Shown here in pieces: positions 30,470 through 43,100 of a stretch of 64,000 nucleotides of DNA. The DNA is taken from assembly GCA_965153455.1 (NCBI GenBank), contig OZ234493.1:30556213-30620212 (forward strand), read 5' to 3'. The notes under the pieces are model-generated. The model searched no databases and was not told the origin of the DNA. It worked only from the letters and a program-made list of their open reading frames with translations. Positions within the stretch are counted from its first letter, which is position 1; every line of letters begins with the position of its first letter. The position numbers and the translations under genes were made by a program. Source of the stretch: Sphagnum compactum (taxonomy: Eukaryota; Bryophyta; Sphagnopsida; Sphagnales).

Positions 30470-33249
30470 TCTGGGCTGCAGTACAGAATCAGTCATCAAT
30501 TTCTAATATGCAAACTTATCGTGATGGGACCAAACTGTTGTGCATGGGTGAAAGTGAGAGAATAACATGATTCAAACATTGTGCCAGCTATGAAGCAATT
30601 GAGACCTGGTGGGCCATTGTATCAGGATTGATAACCTAAGGAAGGGTATTGTGTAGGTTAGTATCAGGTGCAGATTGAGGTTTGTTGGTTCCTGTAGTTG
30701 GTGTATATCTATTATCTTGTACAGGTCATAGTGTTTTTACTTGTTGCACATTGATGCAAGAATTTATTTAGGTATGTAGATTCATTATACATAATTGGAG
30801 CTCTTTGTGGCTGGCATCCTGTCAATCCTATATGGTTGTGGGGTGTAAACTTGTTTGCCAGACCACCTCATAAGTTGGGACCAGGTATTTGCTGTCTTGC
30901 AATGAATATTGCAGTGAGTCCACCACTACTACATTTGCTACCACACATGATTAACCTCTTTTGAAGAGGTTTGCAGCAAACTTTTTGTAGTATTCCAAAC
31001 TTCTCCACACGGTCTTTCTAACGATCATTGTCCACATGGGCACTTCAAGACTGAGGAGTTTCTGTATAGACAAATGTCTTCACCCTGGGGCTTTCCTCTG
31101 CATAATGCAGTGGGCTTGATTCCTTATTTTTCAATGCATCTCATCGCCTCAGACTAGCAGCTCAGTGCATAAAGGGCATTGAAAACAGCACATTGCATTT
31201 GTTTTTTATGATGTCCCTGCACTGATAAGGGGGTGTTGTTCCAACTTTTAGCAAGCATATTTTGAGGAGTCTTTGTGGGATTTCTAGAGGCTCTGGATAC
31301 TGGTGGGCCCACGGCAGTCATCCTTTTCTGAGATCTGAAACAAGATTTTGAGACTTGAAATGTGAAATATTGAGACCTAATTTTGATTTCTTCCGTCTTA
31401 TTTGGGGTGAGACCCCAGGGGTTGGGGCACTGCTTCTAAAGACTCAAGCAAGGTATTGTAATGGAAACTAAGATTCACTATCCTTCTTTCTTTCTTTGCC
31501 AATGATTGCAGAGCTGCCGGACTACTACTTCACGGAATGCCACTGGATTGGGAGATTGTAGCAGTGATTTCTGATTTTTTTGTTTTATGCTCCCTATGAT
31601 TTGAATGAAAGGAGAGAGAGCTGGTTCATCTTTGTTACAAGAACAGGATGGGGAAGGAATTCACAGGTGTGCTTTTTGACCTTATTTGCTGCTCCCTGTC
31701 CCTTTGATCTGAAGGAAAGTAAAGAACTGGAAGCACTTGGATTTACAAAAACATTTGGATTTTTTGGCCTCTACATGTGTTGGTCTTTGTTCTATTTGTG
31801 AAAGAGAGAGACGGTTCACGGATTCTATATCATACCCTAATGTTGATTTGTAATTGTCAGGTTGAGTATTTGTTGGGTCACAATACTTCTATTCCACATC
31901 AACTTGTTCAGGGCCTGGCATTTAGGTTGATATTGTACCAGTTTTGACCAGATAATACAAGAGTGCATTGGGGAGGTAGGTTACACAATTTTCCTAGCCT
32001 CAATCCTTTCTAATTTTAGTAGTACTTCTCAATAAGCTATGTATTGATTTGGGTTGTTTTCTGATTTCTTCATTTTATCAATTTGCTCCTCTGTTCTTAA
32101 TATTCAACATCAGAACGTCTTGTGTTCAACTATCCCAAGTGGTGTGGTATGTGGAGAAATTTGTACTTTGACCAGTCTCTCAAAGACTTTGATAAGAGTA
32201 ATACCTTTTTTTCATGTTGTAATAAGAATTAGGCATATGCCTGTCTTTTGGTTTATAGAAGCTGCTGGGTCACCAAAAATTATGGCCTTGAGTTCGATGA
32301 AAGCTGCTTCTGCAATGAATGGGAATTTATTAATGTCAATGTTTGTGGCAGCCACATGAACATATGCCAGGGTTCGTGGTTGGTGCAGTTGACCTTCTTT
32401 CAACGTTGCTAGAGGTTAGTCTCTCATCTAAGGTGTCCAACTCATTGGTGTTATGATATTGCAATCTATGTTCAGATGGAATGTGCCTCATATGGTTGCT
32501 AAATGGTCCAAATTGTCTAGTGGGTATTTCCTTGGTGTTGGAGCAATGGAAGTAGGAATTAAAAGTTCTCCTTTTGCAGAAATCTCCATTGGAGATCATC
32601 CAAGCTACATATGATGTGTCATTTAGTCCATCAATTGAAATTGCACTTCAAACTTGACCAGGAAAAACTGGGGTTGTAAGTTGGATTCAAATTATGAAAG
32701 TAGCATAGAACTTTACTGTCCTCTATAGCCATTCATTTTGTTTTCCAGGTTGATCTGCCACTGTCAACAGTTCATTTGAGCTTCTACTTCATGCCATCGT
32801 TAGCTTCTTGCTGTAACAGTTTGCCCACTTTATTCAATGGCAATTGAGATGAATGTTTTTAACATCCAAGCTGGCCTGTAATGTCACTCCATTGGTCTTT
32901 GAACCCAGTCCATATATGGAAACCTTATTTCATCAATTTCAGTCTTTCTTTTGTTTTGCACCCCACATACAGGCACTCTCTCATGTTCACCTCTGACTTG
33001 ATTACCCACTCACAAAAGAATATAAGACCCCATATAAGACTCGTTTTTGGCCCAAATTTGTAGAACCATATTCTATCCCTACACATTGTTTTCTCATTTG
33101 TGCACATTACTATACAGTTTACTCAACTTATATTTCACCACCAGCACACCATTCAAGGAAACCCAAGAGCCTTCTACTTGTATAATTAGTCTTCGTAGAT
33201 ACCTACCTACCTTAGTACAAAGTGCAACTAGGCAAGAGAATTAACCAAC

Positions 33250-33325
33250 TTTGACTGTGCAATATGTACAATGTTGTGGATTGGACTCTCAATACAGAGT
33301 TCAATGGTATCAGCAGTAACAAACC
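33250..33325 (+). mobile_element. Possible LTR 3' end with initiator-tRNA primer-binding site
   Basis: TGGTATCAG at about 33307-33315 matches the first nine bases of the initiator-Met primer-binding site used by many plant Copia elements. It follows, after one extra A, a CA-terminated stretch (ACTCTCAATACAGAGTTCA) that looks like the end of an LTR. No gag or pol reading frame is readable downstream, and a second LTR was not found. This could be chance. Confidence 0.3.
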
Positions 33326-34439
33326 GTCGTACTGCTGCCACCAAAGTAGAGATCCTTTAGTTTGGGTTCAGAAAGAGGAAGAAGAAGGGTAATACTTTAT
33401 CTGGTTGAGAGGGCAATAACCAAACAAGAGAGCGAGAAATAGGTACAGCAAGAGGAGAGTGAACATGCATCCCAATTTCCATCCACTACTACACTCTCTC
33501 ACTTCAGTACAAAATTTTGTGACCATTCTTTGTAATCCTTGTTCTTTGTCATGATTCCGAGAAAAATGGAAAGATGCCCACTTCACAATGGAACAAACTC
33601 TAGAGGTACCTCCAATGTTTACTCCTTGTTTGTTTGAAGTAAACATTTCATTCCCCCTCACTCCCTTGCTCCATTTGCTACAATCAGGAAAGGAAAGTAT
33701 TTGTTGCGGTGTTTGTTTTACCCTTCTCATGATATTGTATGTTAAGTGACCCAGTGTACTCTATCTTCTTACAGCAAAAATGAAGAAACTCAAATTGACT
33801 TGGGAAACATAGAGTCTAAGATCATTTCCATTAAGCTTTATCAAACCATCTTCACTACAGTTCTTGCACAACCCTTGCACAAACACAGTAACCAACGTTG
33901 TACCTCAAAAAATGGAATCAATAAAGCAAATTTTCATAATTTTCCAACTAAGAAATCTGATTTTCAACTAAATAAAAAAGAATTTTCAGCAACATGATCA
34001 AGGAAACTTTTTACAAAATCTCCCAAAAATATAACCACGTTTCCCAAAAAAAAAAGGTATTAACTAGGTAACCAGCTAGAGAATGCTTGTTACCGACATA
34101 AACTTCTATTCAAATGTTTGGAAGTAGTCATGTAACCCTCCAGTGGATGGATTGAAAGATTGTAACTTTCTTCTACATGAATGGAAACAATTACAACCCT
34201 ATAGAAACTCATATTCACTTCAAGATTCAATATTTCCCTTCAATTTTTGGAGTTATTTGAAAAACCATTTTCTGAAATTATAAATTTTTTTGAAACTGTC
34301 GTATTTTTAGATGTAAAAGTGAGGGTTTTTTATCATTGCTCAAATGAAGCTCAAAAAATGTAAGATTTTTACTTTGAAAATGCAAGATTTGTGACATTTA
34401 CAAAAATAATTTAAAATTTTAGCATTTTTAGCATGGTAC

Positions 34440-34580
34440 CAACTTGAGGGCTGGTGCTAGGTAGGTAGGTTAAAAATACCAACTAAGGTAAGTTGGTGAC
34501 AAACAAGGGAAATGGAACCCAATGAAAAAGTGTTTCTTGCCAACCCTCATCCATCCCGCATGGTGGAGTTGCAGATATTG
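34440..34580 (+). repeat. Dispersed repeat family 2, forward copy
   Basis: ACCCAATGAAAAAGTGTTTC at about 34517-34536 is followed by CATCCATCCC and ATGGTGG words. It closely resembles the stretch at 14880-14940. The copy is preceded by GGTACC/CTGGT words, as are other members. Confidence 0.5.
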
Positions 34581-37500
34581 CCCATGCTTGAAATTATTCA
34601 TTTTGCAAATGTGAAAGTTGACCCTAACATATAGTATAACATTTCTCCCTATGCAAATAAGCTTGAAAAAGCTTTAAAAAACATTGTATACCGCCCCATG
34701 CCTCCTCCTCCCACCAATGGCATGGCCCCTAGACCCCAATGGCTTGTTAGGGTTCCAACTGTTCGAAACAACAATAACAAACGCCTTATTGCATAATGGC
34801 TCGACCCTTTCAATGGCGTCCATAAGGATGATAAATGTTCAACATACTAAATTAGAAACACATGGTGGTTAGCATGGTGAAGCCCAAGTGGATCCTTCAA
34901 CGATGCATGAAATGTTTTTGTAATGGACTCCACATCACCCTAAAATGTAGGGATACCAAACTTTGGCCCATTTTTGGGTGCATCACAATGTCTTTTAACT
35001 TGAAGTGCTGAGCTAAAAAATTGGTACAACTACAAACTTCATGCACAAACCAAGAATTGAGAAATAGTTAAGTTTCCAACTGTTCAGCTACAACAATAAC
35101 AACTTGTCACAACATTTTTGCACAAACCAAGAATAGAAAATATGTTAGGGTTTCCTGATTGTGTCAATGATTCTCATTCCTCTCATCAAACCAAAAACAA
35201 ATTGTGACAAACTTCTTTTTGCACAAAGCAAGAATAGAAAACTTATTAGGTTTTTGGCAACAATGACAATAGACAATAAATTGTAACAACATCTTGCACA
35301 AACGAAGCATAGAAAACTTGTTAGATTATTGTATGCTTGTACAATTGTTACTATTTTTTGTTGAGCTTCTTGGGATTTGATTATTGTTGTTGTTGGGTAT
35401 GGTTTTTTGTTTTGTTTTGTTGTTCATTTCTTAGAAGAAGGCCAAGATGATGTGAATTCACGACAAGATGTTTTCTTTTGTATTCCGCTAACAACTTTTA
35501 GCTACACCCTTTTGTTTTGTTTCCCCTCTTGAATAGTATTGATATTTATTATTAATTTTTCAGGAACTTAGGTTCCTAGTTATTGTATGAAGGGTTGGGA
35601 TTTTATTTTTATTTTTTGTTGCAGGCTTTTGAAATGGGTACCTATGTTGGACAACAATTGTCTTTAGCCATATGATTTTTCCATGACATGACACTAAGTT
35701 ATAAGGAAGTGAAACTCTAATCAAAACTTTATTTGATAAAATTGCCATAGGAACATAGTTTTTATAATACAAACCAAGTCCATTGTGCTTTTGATGTTCA
35801 AAATCATGTGAGGGTTATGTTGCACACATCATTAATTGAGGTAGTCCAATTTGATTCCATATACCTAATATGTGAGTGGTATTAACTACTGTGATGTAAT
35901 GCAAAGTATACATATAATATAACAAGTTTCAAAAGGATGGAACGTTGTGGGCAAGAAGAATTAGGGATCTTATTATAAGCTCTAATTTTGTGCTTTACTT
36001 GTTACAAAATTATCATTGGTTGTTAGCCATCTATATCCACTTCAAAAGAGCTTACACTTTTTGAGGTATTTTGAATAGACAAATTTAAGTTCAATGTTTT
36101 ATGTCTAGGAAAATAGATAAGGTGCCTTTAATTTTCGTCAAGAGTCCATTGCTAGTTTACTATAGGGAATTCAACTTCTAAAGGCCAAGGTGAACCAACA
36201 TTCACAATGGTATTTACAAAAAAGAAATGATCGTGGATGAACTTCAAAAAAGTCATCCACTATCCTTCCTTATAAGCTTCCTCATGATAACCTCTTAATT
36301 TGTCATCCTTACTTTTTAGCTAGCCTCTTAAATATGCATAGCTATGTTAGATTTTCCTCTTTATTATCCCATAGGAGGGTAACTATGCCTATCATCAAGC
36401 ACTCACTCATTCATGAACACATAATTAGTGAATAGAAGAACTCATGACTAATAAGCCAAACACCTTTCATTGGTCAAACCATGACCAATGATTGAATGTT
36501 TGGTAAAAAAAAATCTTCTTTGGCGTTTCAAAGTACTTCAACCATAATGTTGTAAATGTGTTCACTCATGGATGTGAGATGTAGGATTCATTCAAATAAG
36601 GTGTTCATGATTTTTTTTAAAAAAAAATTGGTGTTAAGGTTAGAGTTGTCACATTTCAACACACATAAATGCTCAAGAATCTAAGAATATCCCAATGCAT
36701 GGGGTTTTTAAAGTGTTTGGTGAAGGGTCATACATGACAAATTTGCAAATTTTGTAGTTCATGATGTGACATATTTTTGGTAATGGGATTTTGATTGTTT
36801 TATTATGATGCACACACAATGAGATAGATACCATAAAAACACCAACTAACCTTTTGAGATTTGGGACATCAACAATTGCATCCATATTTGGCTACAACTA
36901 AATTGTGATAGTAAAAAAAATTTAAGCATCGTACTATATTATTGGCTACTTGAATTATCCAATTTTTTTAATTGCTTAATAAATAAAATATGGTTTTAAA
37001 AAAAGAAAAAGTTGAAAGCCCTTCAAAAAATATTGTGAACAATTACACCTATCTTACAACATTTGCCACATACTCCCAAACTTTAACAAACAAACAAAAC
37101 TTCCAAATCTTCAAACAAACAAACCAATGCTCCTTATCCACCACAAATTCTCAAGATAGATGTTTCACTTGTTCCATGGTGCAACATCTAACTTTCATTT
37201 CCATTTTTTCAAGCTCTTTTCATGTTTCGCACCCCTCCATTCAAGGATGGTTCCTTCCTCACCACACCTCAAGACAAAATGGTTTTCTGAAGGCTAAAAA
37301 AACTTTTAAAAACATGTTAAAAACAAGCCTACTACTATAGTTATCACAATTTGCACAAACCAAAATGAAAGCAAAAGAACTTCACAATTCCATGCTTGTG
37401 TGTAACTATCGACGGCTTATATGATGCCATGGCTCCCTGGTAAGATTATGTTTGTAGTTCATGATTAGAGTTTGAACTTTGGAGCACTCAATATTTGAGG

Positions 37501-38452
37501 ATAAGGCCTTGAGGGCCTTCCAGAAATATTAAACATTCATGAGGCCATATCGCCTTGTTCTCATTTGAAATCTCAAATGAGATTTTAAGACTTGAATTGG
37601 TGGGGGTTGTAGGAAAGAAAAAAGATTTGCTTGAAGCTTGTTTATAAATAGTTATTTACACATTTTGATTATTATTTCACTAAAGATAATTTAAAACAAA
37701 ATCAAACTACCAAATTCAATAACCCCATTGGTTTGAAAATGTTGCCCTATCCTTATTTTAGATCTCAAATTTGATCTTAAAAATAAAAAACAAGTATTCT
37801 ATTAGAATTCTATTTGTAAATAACAATCACACATTTTGGCTATTACTTTTAATCAAGATAGTTTTTTTTAAAAACCACCAAATTCAATAATCTCATTGGT
37901 TTGAAAATATTTAAATCTTTAGGCCTACATGTAACCTTATTCTACTAAGCATTGAAAAAAATGGTCTATTTCTAGCAATTCCATTGGTCTTTCAAAAAAT
38001 TTCATGACCATATCAAACCTTATTAGACAAGGTTAATGAAGATGATTTATAGATTTGTGTGGTATGCTCGAGGTCTCATCACTAGCAAGTTTCCAAGGAT
38101 AAGTGTGTTTTAGGGTTTGAGAAGGGAGACTTGAGAACAACAATAGTAATGAGATGGTGGTAAGAGGAGTTGTTGCTACAATAGACATAGCACGTACAAT
38201 TAGAGTTGTTGATGTGCGAAAGATGGTGAAGCCACAATATGAGGCAACCACTAATCTATCAACATAAGCCTACATTGCCATGATGGATTTCTTGAACATG
38301 GTGTACATTCTTTCTTGTTAGAAGTAGAACATCAATGAACTTCTACAATGGCCAATGACTAATTAGGGATTTTGGAAAACCATGGCCAAGCATAAGGTTT
38401 GAGTATGTAGTTTGCATTTTTCTATTATTAAGGTCTACTGTAACTTTGGGTA

Positions 38453-38670
38453 TTGATGATGATTATGATGTGTGTAGATGTTCAAGATGTTTACAAAGTA
38501 GAAAAAGGAGAAAGTGCTATTGGGAAAAAGGTTGGTGTTACCACATTGGATTTTGATATTAACATTCATCATCCTTACAAGCCATTGGTGGTAGCCATTA
38601 GGAAGTTTCAGGTGGCTACAAATACACTTGTGCAAGTTGCATAAAATTTTGTGAATTTTGTGAATTTTGC
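38453..38670 (+). pseudogene. Cyclin-T-like gene fragment, broken
   Basis: The reading frame from 38453 encodes DVYKVEKGESAIGKKVGVTT followed by LDFDINIHHPYKPLVVAIRK and FQVATNTLVQVA. This is recognisable as the middle of the cyclin box of plant cyclin-T proteins, where the family reads roughly GFDLNIHHPYKPLV and KKFKVAQNALAQVAWNFVN. At the conserved Trp the codon is TAA (38642-38644), after which NFVNF continues in frame. No other cyclin-T exon is visible nearby, so this is a captured or decayed fragment rather than a gene. Confidence 0.65.
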
Positions 38671-40181
38671 TTCTCGCATGTGATGTTGGCCTTTATTGGC
38701 AATGCCAACTAAAAAGTAGGTCAGGAGGTGTGAATTCTCAAGATTTCTTGGCCCTTCTAATTGTTGACTGCCCATTGTGGGATCAACATTCTCAAATTGC
38801 TACAAGTTCAATGTAAAACAATTTTCCCTTGGTTATTTAAACTATGATCCATGTGGAGTGTTTCTTGGTACTACACAAGTTCAAATTGGAATTGCAATTG
38901 AATATTGTGTTATATTATGGACACATGCAAGGTGAACTTAAGTCCTCTTTGAATTTCATGATTTATTTTAGATTATTGTAGCCTCTCAAAAATCATTGTT
39001 GTTCGTCATTGAAGGAACATTACGCAAAAATCAGTTTTTGCAATGTTTGAAAATGTTTAAAATTTTTGCCATATTCTCAAAATGGGTTCCCCAGTACCAT
39101 TTGGGTGAAGGGTACTTGAGTGGTACCACTAAAAACCACCCACCATGTTGGCTTCATTTTAATTAATGAATGAAATTTTTTGAAAAAACAATTTCCAATT
39201 TTTTTATAATTGGCTCTTAGGAATTGTCACCTTTGATTTGTTGAGATCAAGATCATTGCAAGATGTTTTTTGTTTTTACTTTTCTCCATGGACCTTGTTT
39301 CTCAACTTCAAACTTGCTTTGGAATTGTTGCAGTTTTTGTAAATGACATTTTATTTCTCCCGTGCATCTAACTTGCAATAAATTTAATGTACATGGGATT
39401 GCACACATGAAGCATCTTCCATCCATGTCACCACTTCACCAAAAAAACAACCATTGTCAAATAGACCTTCTCCTCCCACCAACAGAGGGTCCATGGACCC
39501 TTTGTGTCTTCAAAGATTGACCATCCCATGAAACCCTCAATGACTTACATCATACCACAGCTTCCAGCTAAGACTAAGCATGTTTGTGAAATCTTGCAGA
39601 TATTTTGTTGTCTTCATTTTGGTGTTTTGGGAGCTCTCATTGTGCTGCCCTGTGTCATCCTGGATCAGGTTTGTTTTATTACTAAAAACCACATTGTAGC
39701 AAAAGACTGGTAGTTTTGGATACTTGAAGCCATAGCTGAGGAATAGTGCTTTTTCAACAGTCCATATCTAGACAAGGGTTATATTATTAGTATAGTCCAG
39801 TTATTATGCATGACTGGACAGCATCAATACCCACCCTGGCTTATACATACAAACAGAGGAAAGCAAGCTGTCAACCTTGCTCGTTTTGAGGATGCCTAGA
39901 AACTGAGAGCATGCAAGCAATTTGCATACCAAATTTTGGAAGCATTGTAATAAACAATTAATATACATTAAAGATACATGCTGCTTCCAGAAAGGGTGTG
40001 GCTGGCGCATGGGGGAGGTGAAGCTGGGAACCCTGCTTGGTGATTTTGTCCTGGCAGGTGGTCGAGAGAGTGAAACCAACCATTGTCCTACAGTCCACAT
40101 CACCATTACAAGGTTCCACCCATGCAGCTATGTGGCTCAAATATTAACCAAGAGTTCAGCACTATTGCCATTGTAAGTGCT
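38671..40181. other. Gene-free 3' flank of the BAH-PHD gene
   Basis: No coding exon is supported. Composition becomes less AT-rich after about 39500, consistent with the 3' UTR and downstream region of the minus-strand BAH-PHD gene whose stop is at 40182. A short stretch at 39641-39665 reads VLPCVIL by chance. Confidence 0.45.
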
Positions 40182-43100
40182 CTATCTTCGACAAGTGGAT
40201 CTGCAAGATTCCACTGTAGGTACAACCTGACTTTTAGCAGTAACTAGACCCTCACCATCTTGAAGACCTCTCCTAGCACTCCTCTCTTTGGCATTCACCT
40301 AGAGCAAAAAAGCAGCAGCATTGCACTGGCACATCACCCAAATGACAGATGCCTGGTCACCTCTTCCATCGTTTTGGTTCAGGCTGCAACCACAACAGGA
40401 GATCAGGTCCAATTCAATCAGGTTCAATTCTAACTGTTGAAGCCAAGTGGTGAATTGACTCAACTACACAGTTCTACAACAGCAGACTGTACTTTCCAGG
40501 CTTTTCACTGAGTAAGAACACCTTATTGAGTTCCACTGGACAGTGTGCAGGGCAACTTTGGCACTGGATCAAAGTAGCAGAGTCAACATCATGACAAGTG
40601 ATGCAAGTGGCAACCAGCATAATTAGCACCCCCAAACATGTGTGCAAACCAAGATCTACTTTCCAAGATCATTACGACACAGCTTTGTCTGACTGTTTAA
40701 ACTTTTATTTTTTCCTTCAACTTGAGAATAGGAATCAAAACACATACTGCGCATGAAGGGGCAGAACAGGTACATAATACCACCAAAATTTTACACATCA
40801 TTACCTTTATGTCAGGTGTCTTATGTGAGGGTGCACCTGCCCTTTTGTGATTCTCAGGTGCACAACTACTACACATGTATTTATCCATATTTGTCACCTG
40901 CTCCGGGGTCAAATCCACACAATAGCTATGAAACCTGCAGAAATTCAACAAAATTCAGATGATCCATTGCATTCAAAAGTTTCCTTCACAGCCTTCATGC
41001 TGCAAGCCTTCGTCTCCCACATTGCAGCTCTCTTGCACATTCTCTTTCCATTCAAGCTGGAAAGAACTTTGAAACTAGTCAATTTCTTCCATCATACAAT
41101 TGTTTCACTGTCTTGAAACATGCTATAGCTCATAAATGTATGCATCTATATGACCATCTACATGACTTTTCATACAACCAATAGTTCACATGTCTTCTCC
41201 ACCAGAAGACTGCAACCACAATTTGCAGTCCAAATGTGATGATCATCATACCAAACTTCAACCTGTAACTATCTTTACAATTACAGATAGCAAAACTTTC
41301 TTTGCAATAACAGAAGCTGCCAGTGTACCATCTGAGTGAACAAATCATAATTCAAATATCTTAACACTGCACCAAAATTGAGCAATAAGTAAGACAGCTG
41401 GTGAATGATTGAAACATTCTCCTATAACATCTAATGATGATTTATGAGCCACAGGGTAAAAGAGACAGATTCTGGCTCTGCAGAATAACAATATATCTAA
41501 AAAGTAAAGTTAAACAGCACCATTACAATGCTGTATATGTAGCACAGACATGCACTCTACTGGCTCAGCATGTGAAGGAAATGATGAAATCCATGCTTGT
41601 GTCAAGTATATCTTGATAAATACTGAGGATTTCTACATGCTTACAATTTAAGTAGATTATGATATACTTGAAGATAAACCAATAATTATGATATAGAGAT
41701 TTCAGATCACACAACATATCATCAAACAGGAAAAAGAGCAAACCCCAACTCCAAAAGCACAGGGAAAAGAAAAAAAAACTGGGCAGTGGTTGCAACAACA
41801 GCAACAATCACATGCATGTTCAGACCTTCAACAGCAACATATCTGGTATTGGCTAGCTACCATAATAGCCCCTCTGACTTCATCAGTTCCCAGCAGTGGG
41901 TGGAGGTCAACATGTATTAACAAACATACTAAGTTTTAGTCACAAAACCTGCAGTAATAGGAAGACTTAGCCACAATGTTTGTTAGCCAAACAAAACCTC
42001 AATGGGAAGGAGAAGATGTAGGAAATCAAGAAGAAAGAGGAATAAAACACAGAAAGAAAAGGGAAAAACCAGAAAAGAAAAGAGGAACCAAAAACAGAAA
42101 TGAGACAGAACTGTAACAGCACGATCTTTTGAGACAAAGTGAGCTTTTAAAACCTTCACACTTCAAATAAGAAGCCCTTGAAATGGTCATTTGAAAGATT
42201 CCAAAGGCTGAGACACCAAACAAAATCCTTCTGTGATAGGTCACCCTTTGGTTATGTCTTAAAGTCAATTGAATGAGCAACACCACACCAAGTGAAGCCC
42301 TTTCAACTGTCCCTCCAATGACAAATGTAAAATCAAAAAATAAGAGATGACAACGATTGGGAAACCATCACCTATGGGAAAACTGCAAGCAAGACTGTTC
42401 ATCAAAACTTAGCTAGCCATACATCAAGGTCTCCACACATACACAAAATGCTCAAACCTTACCAAACTAGTGAAGGTCAAATAAAATAAAGATCACCAAG
42501 CCTCAGCACAACTGGCACATCACCTACACCTGCAATGACAAGCTCTCTCAGGGATCTCTCCATACTAAACATGTAAGTGTGACTTGAGGGGTTCCATGGT
42601 GGAAATACAACAGAGCAGAGGAATTGACAACCATGATTCCTGTCATTTATCATGATAGGACAGAGGAATAAAACAATGCAATGGATCTTCAATACTTTGG
42701 TACCCATTGGTATAAGTTCTCTCTTTGATACAGATGCTACCACAGAAGAATGACAGTGATTGCATGCACATTTTGCAATTGCCGAGGTTGATTAGAAAGA
42801 ATAACATCAGTACAAAACAATGACATTCAACATCAGGCAAGAACTAAGACTGCCAGATTCAGGCATGCTCAAGACTCAGATTTCCTAATAGCTGCAAATA
42901 TGATTATCCTATGCATGAAATGTAAACATTAGGCCAAGGTATGCATGAACATACCAGTCCTTGCAAGACTCGCATTGCACCATAAGGTCATCAGGGTTGT
43001 AGGGCATTTCACATTTACAGTATCTGCAACAGTGCCAAGCACTCAATCAAAACCATGAGAAGAGTATGTGCTAGCAACTAGGACCGTTAGCAGACATTGT

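Larger units (their letters stand above)
30470..38449. other. Gene-free intergenic DNA
   Basis: I see no intact gene. Codon-like tracts on both strands (for instance 32050-32600 and 33370-33730) carry frequent stops and match no family I recognise. From 34000 on, the composition is strongly AT-rich with many short A and T runs. A candidate LTR/primer-binding-site scar (about 33250-33325) and a dispersed-repeat copy (34440-34580) are listed separately. Transposon remnants are likely but too decayed to name. Confidence 0.5.

Noticed and set aside
31509-31555. Possible alternative last RAB2 exon after a CAG acceptor
   Set aside because: The exon at 30371-30469 encodes the canonical RAB2 tail with the CC prenylation site, so a further exon is not needed.
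39641-39665. VLPCVIL peptide resembling the TXNDC9 strand
   Set aside because: Only seven residues on the plus strand of intergenic DNA, with no neighbouring TXNDC9 blocks. The true exon is at 51996-52057.
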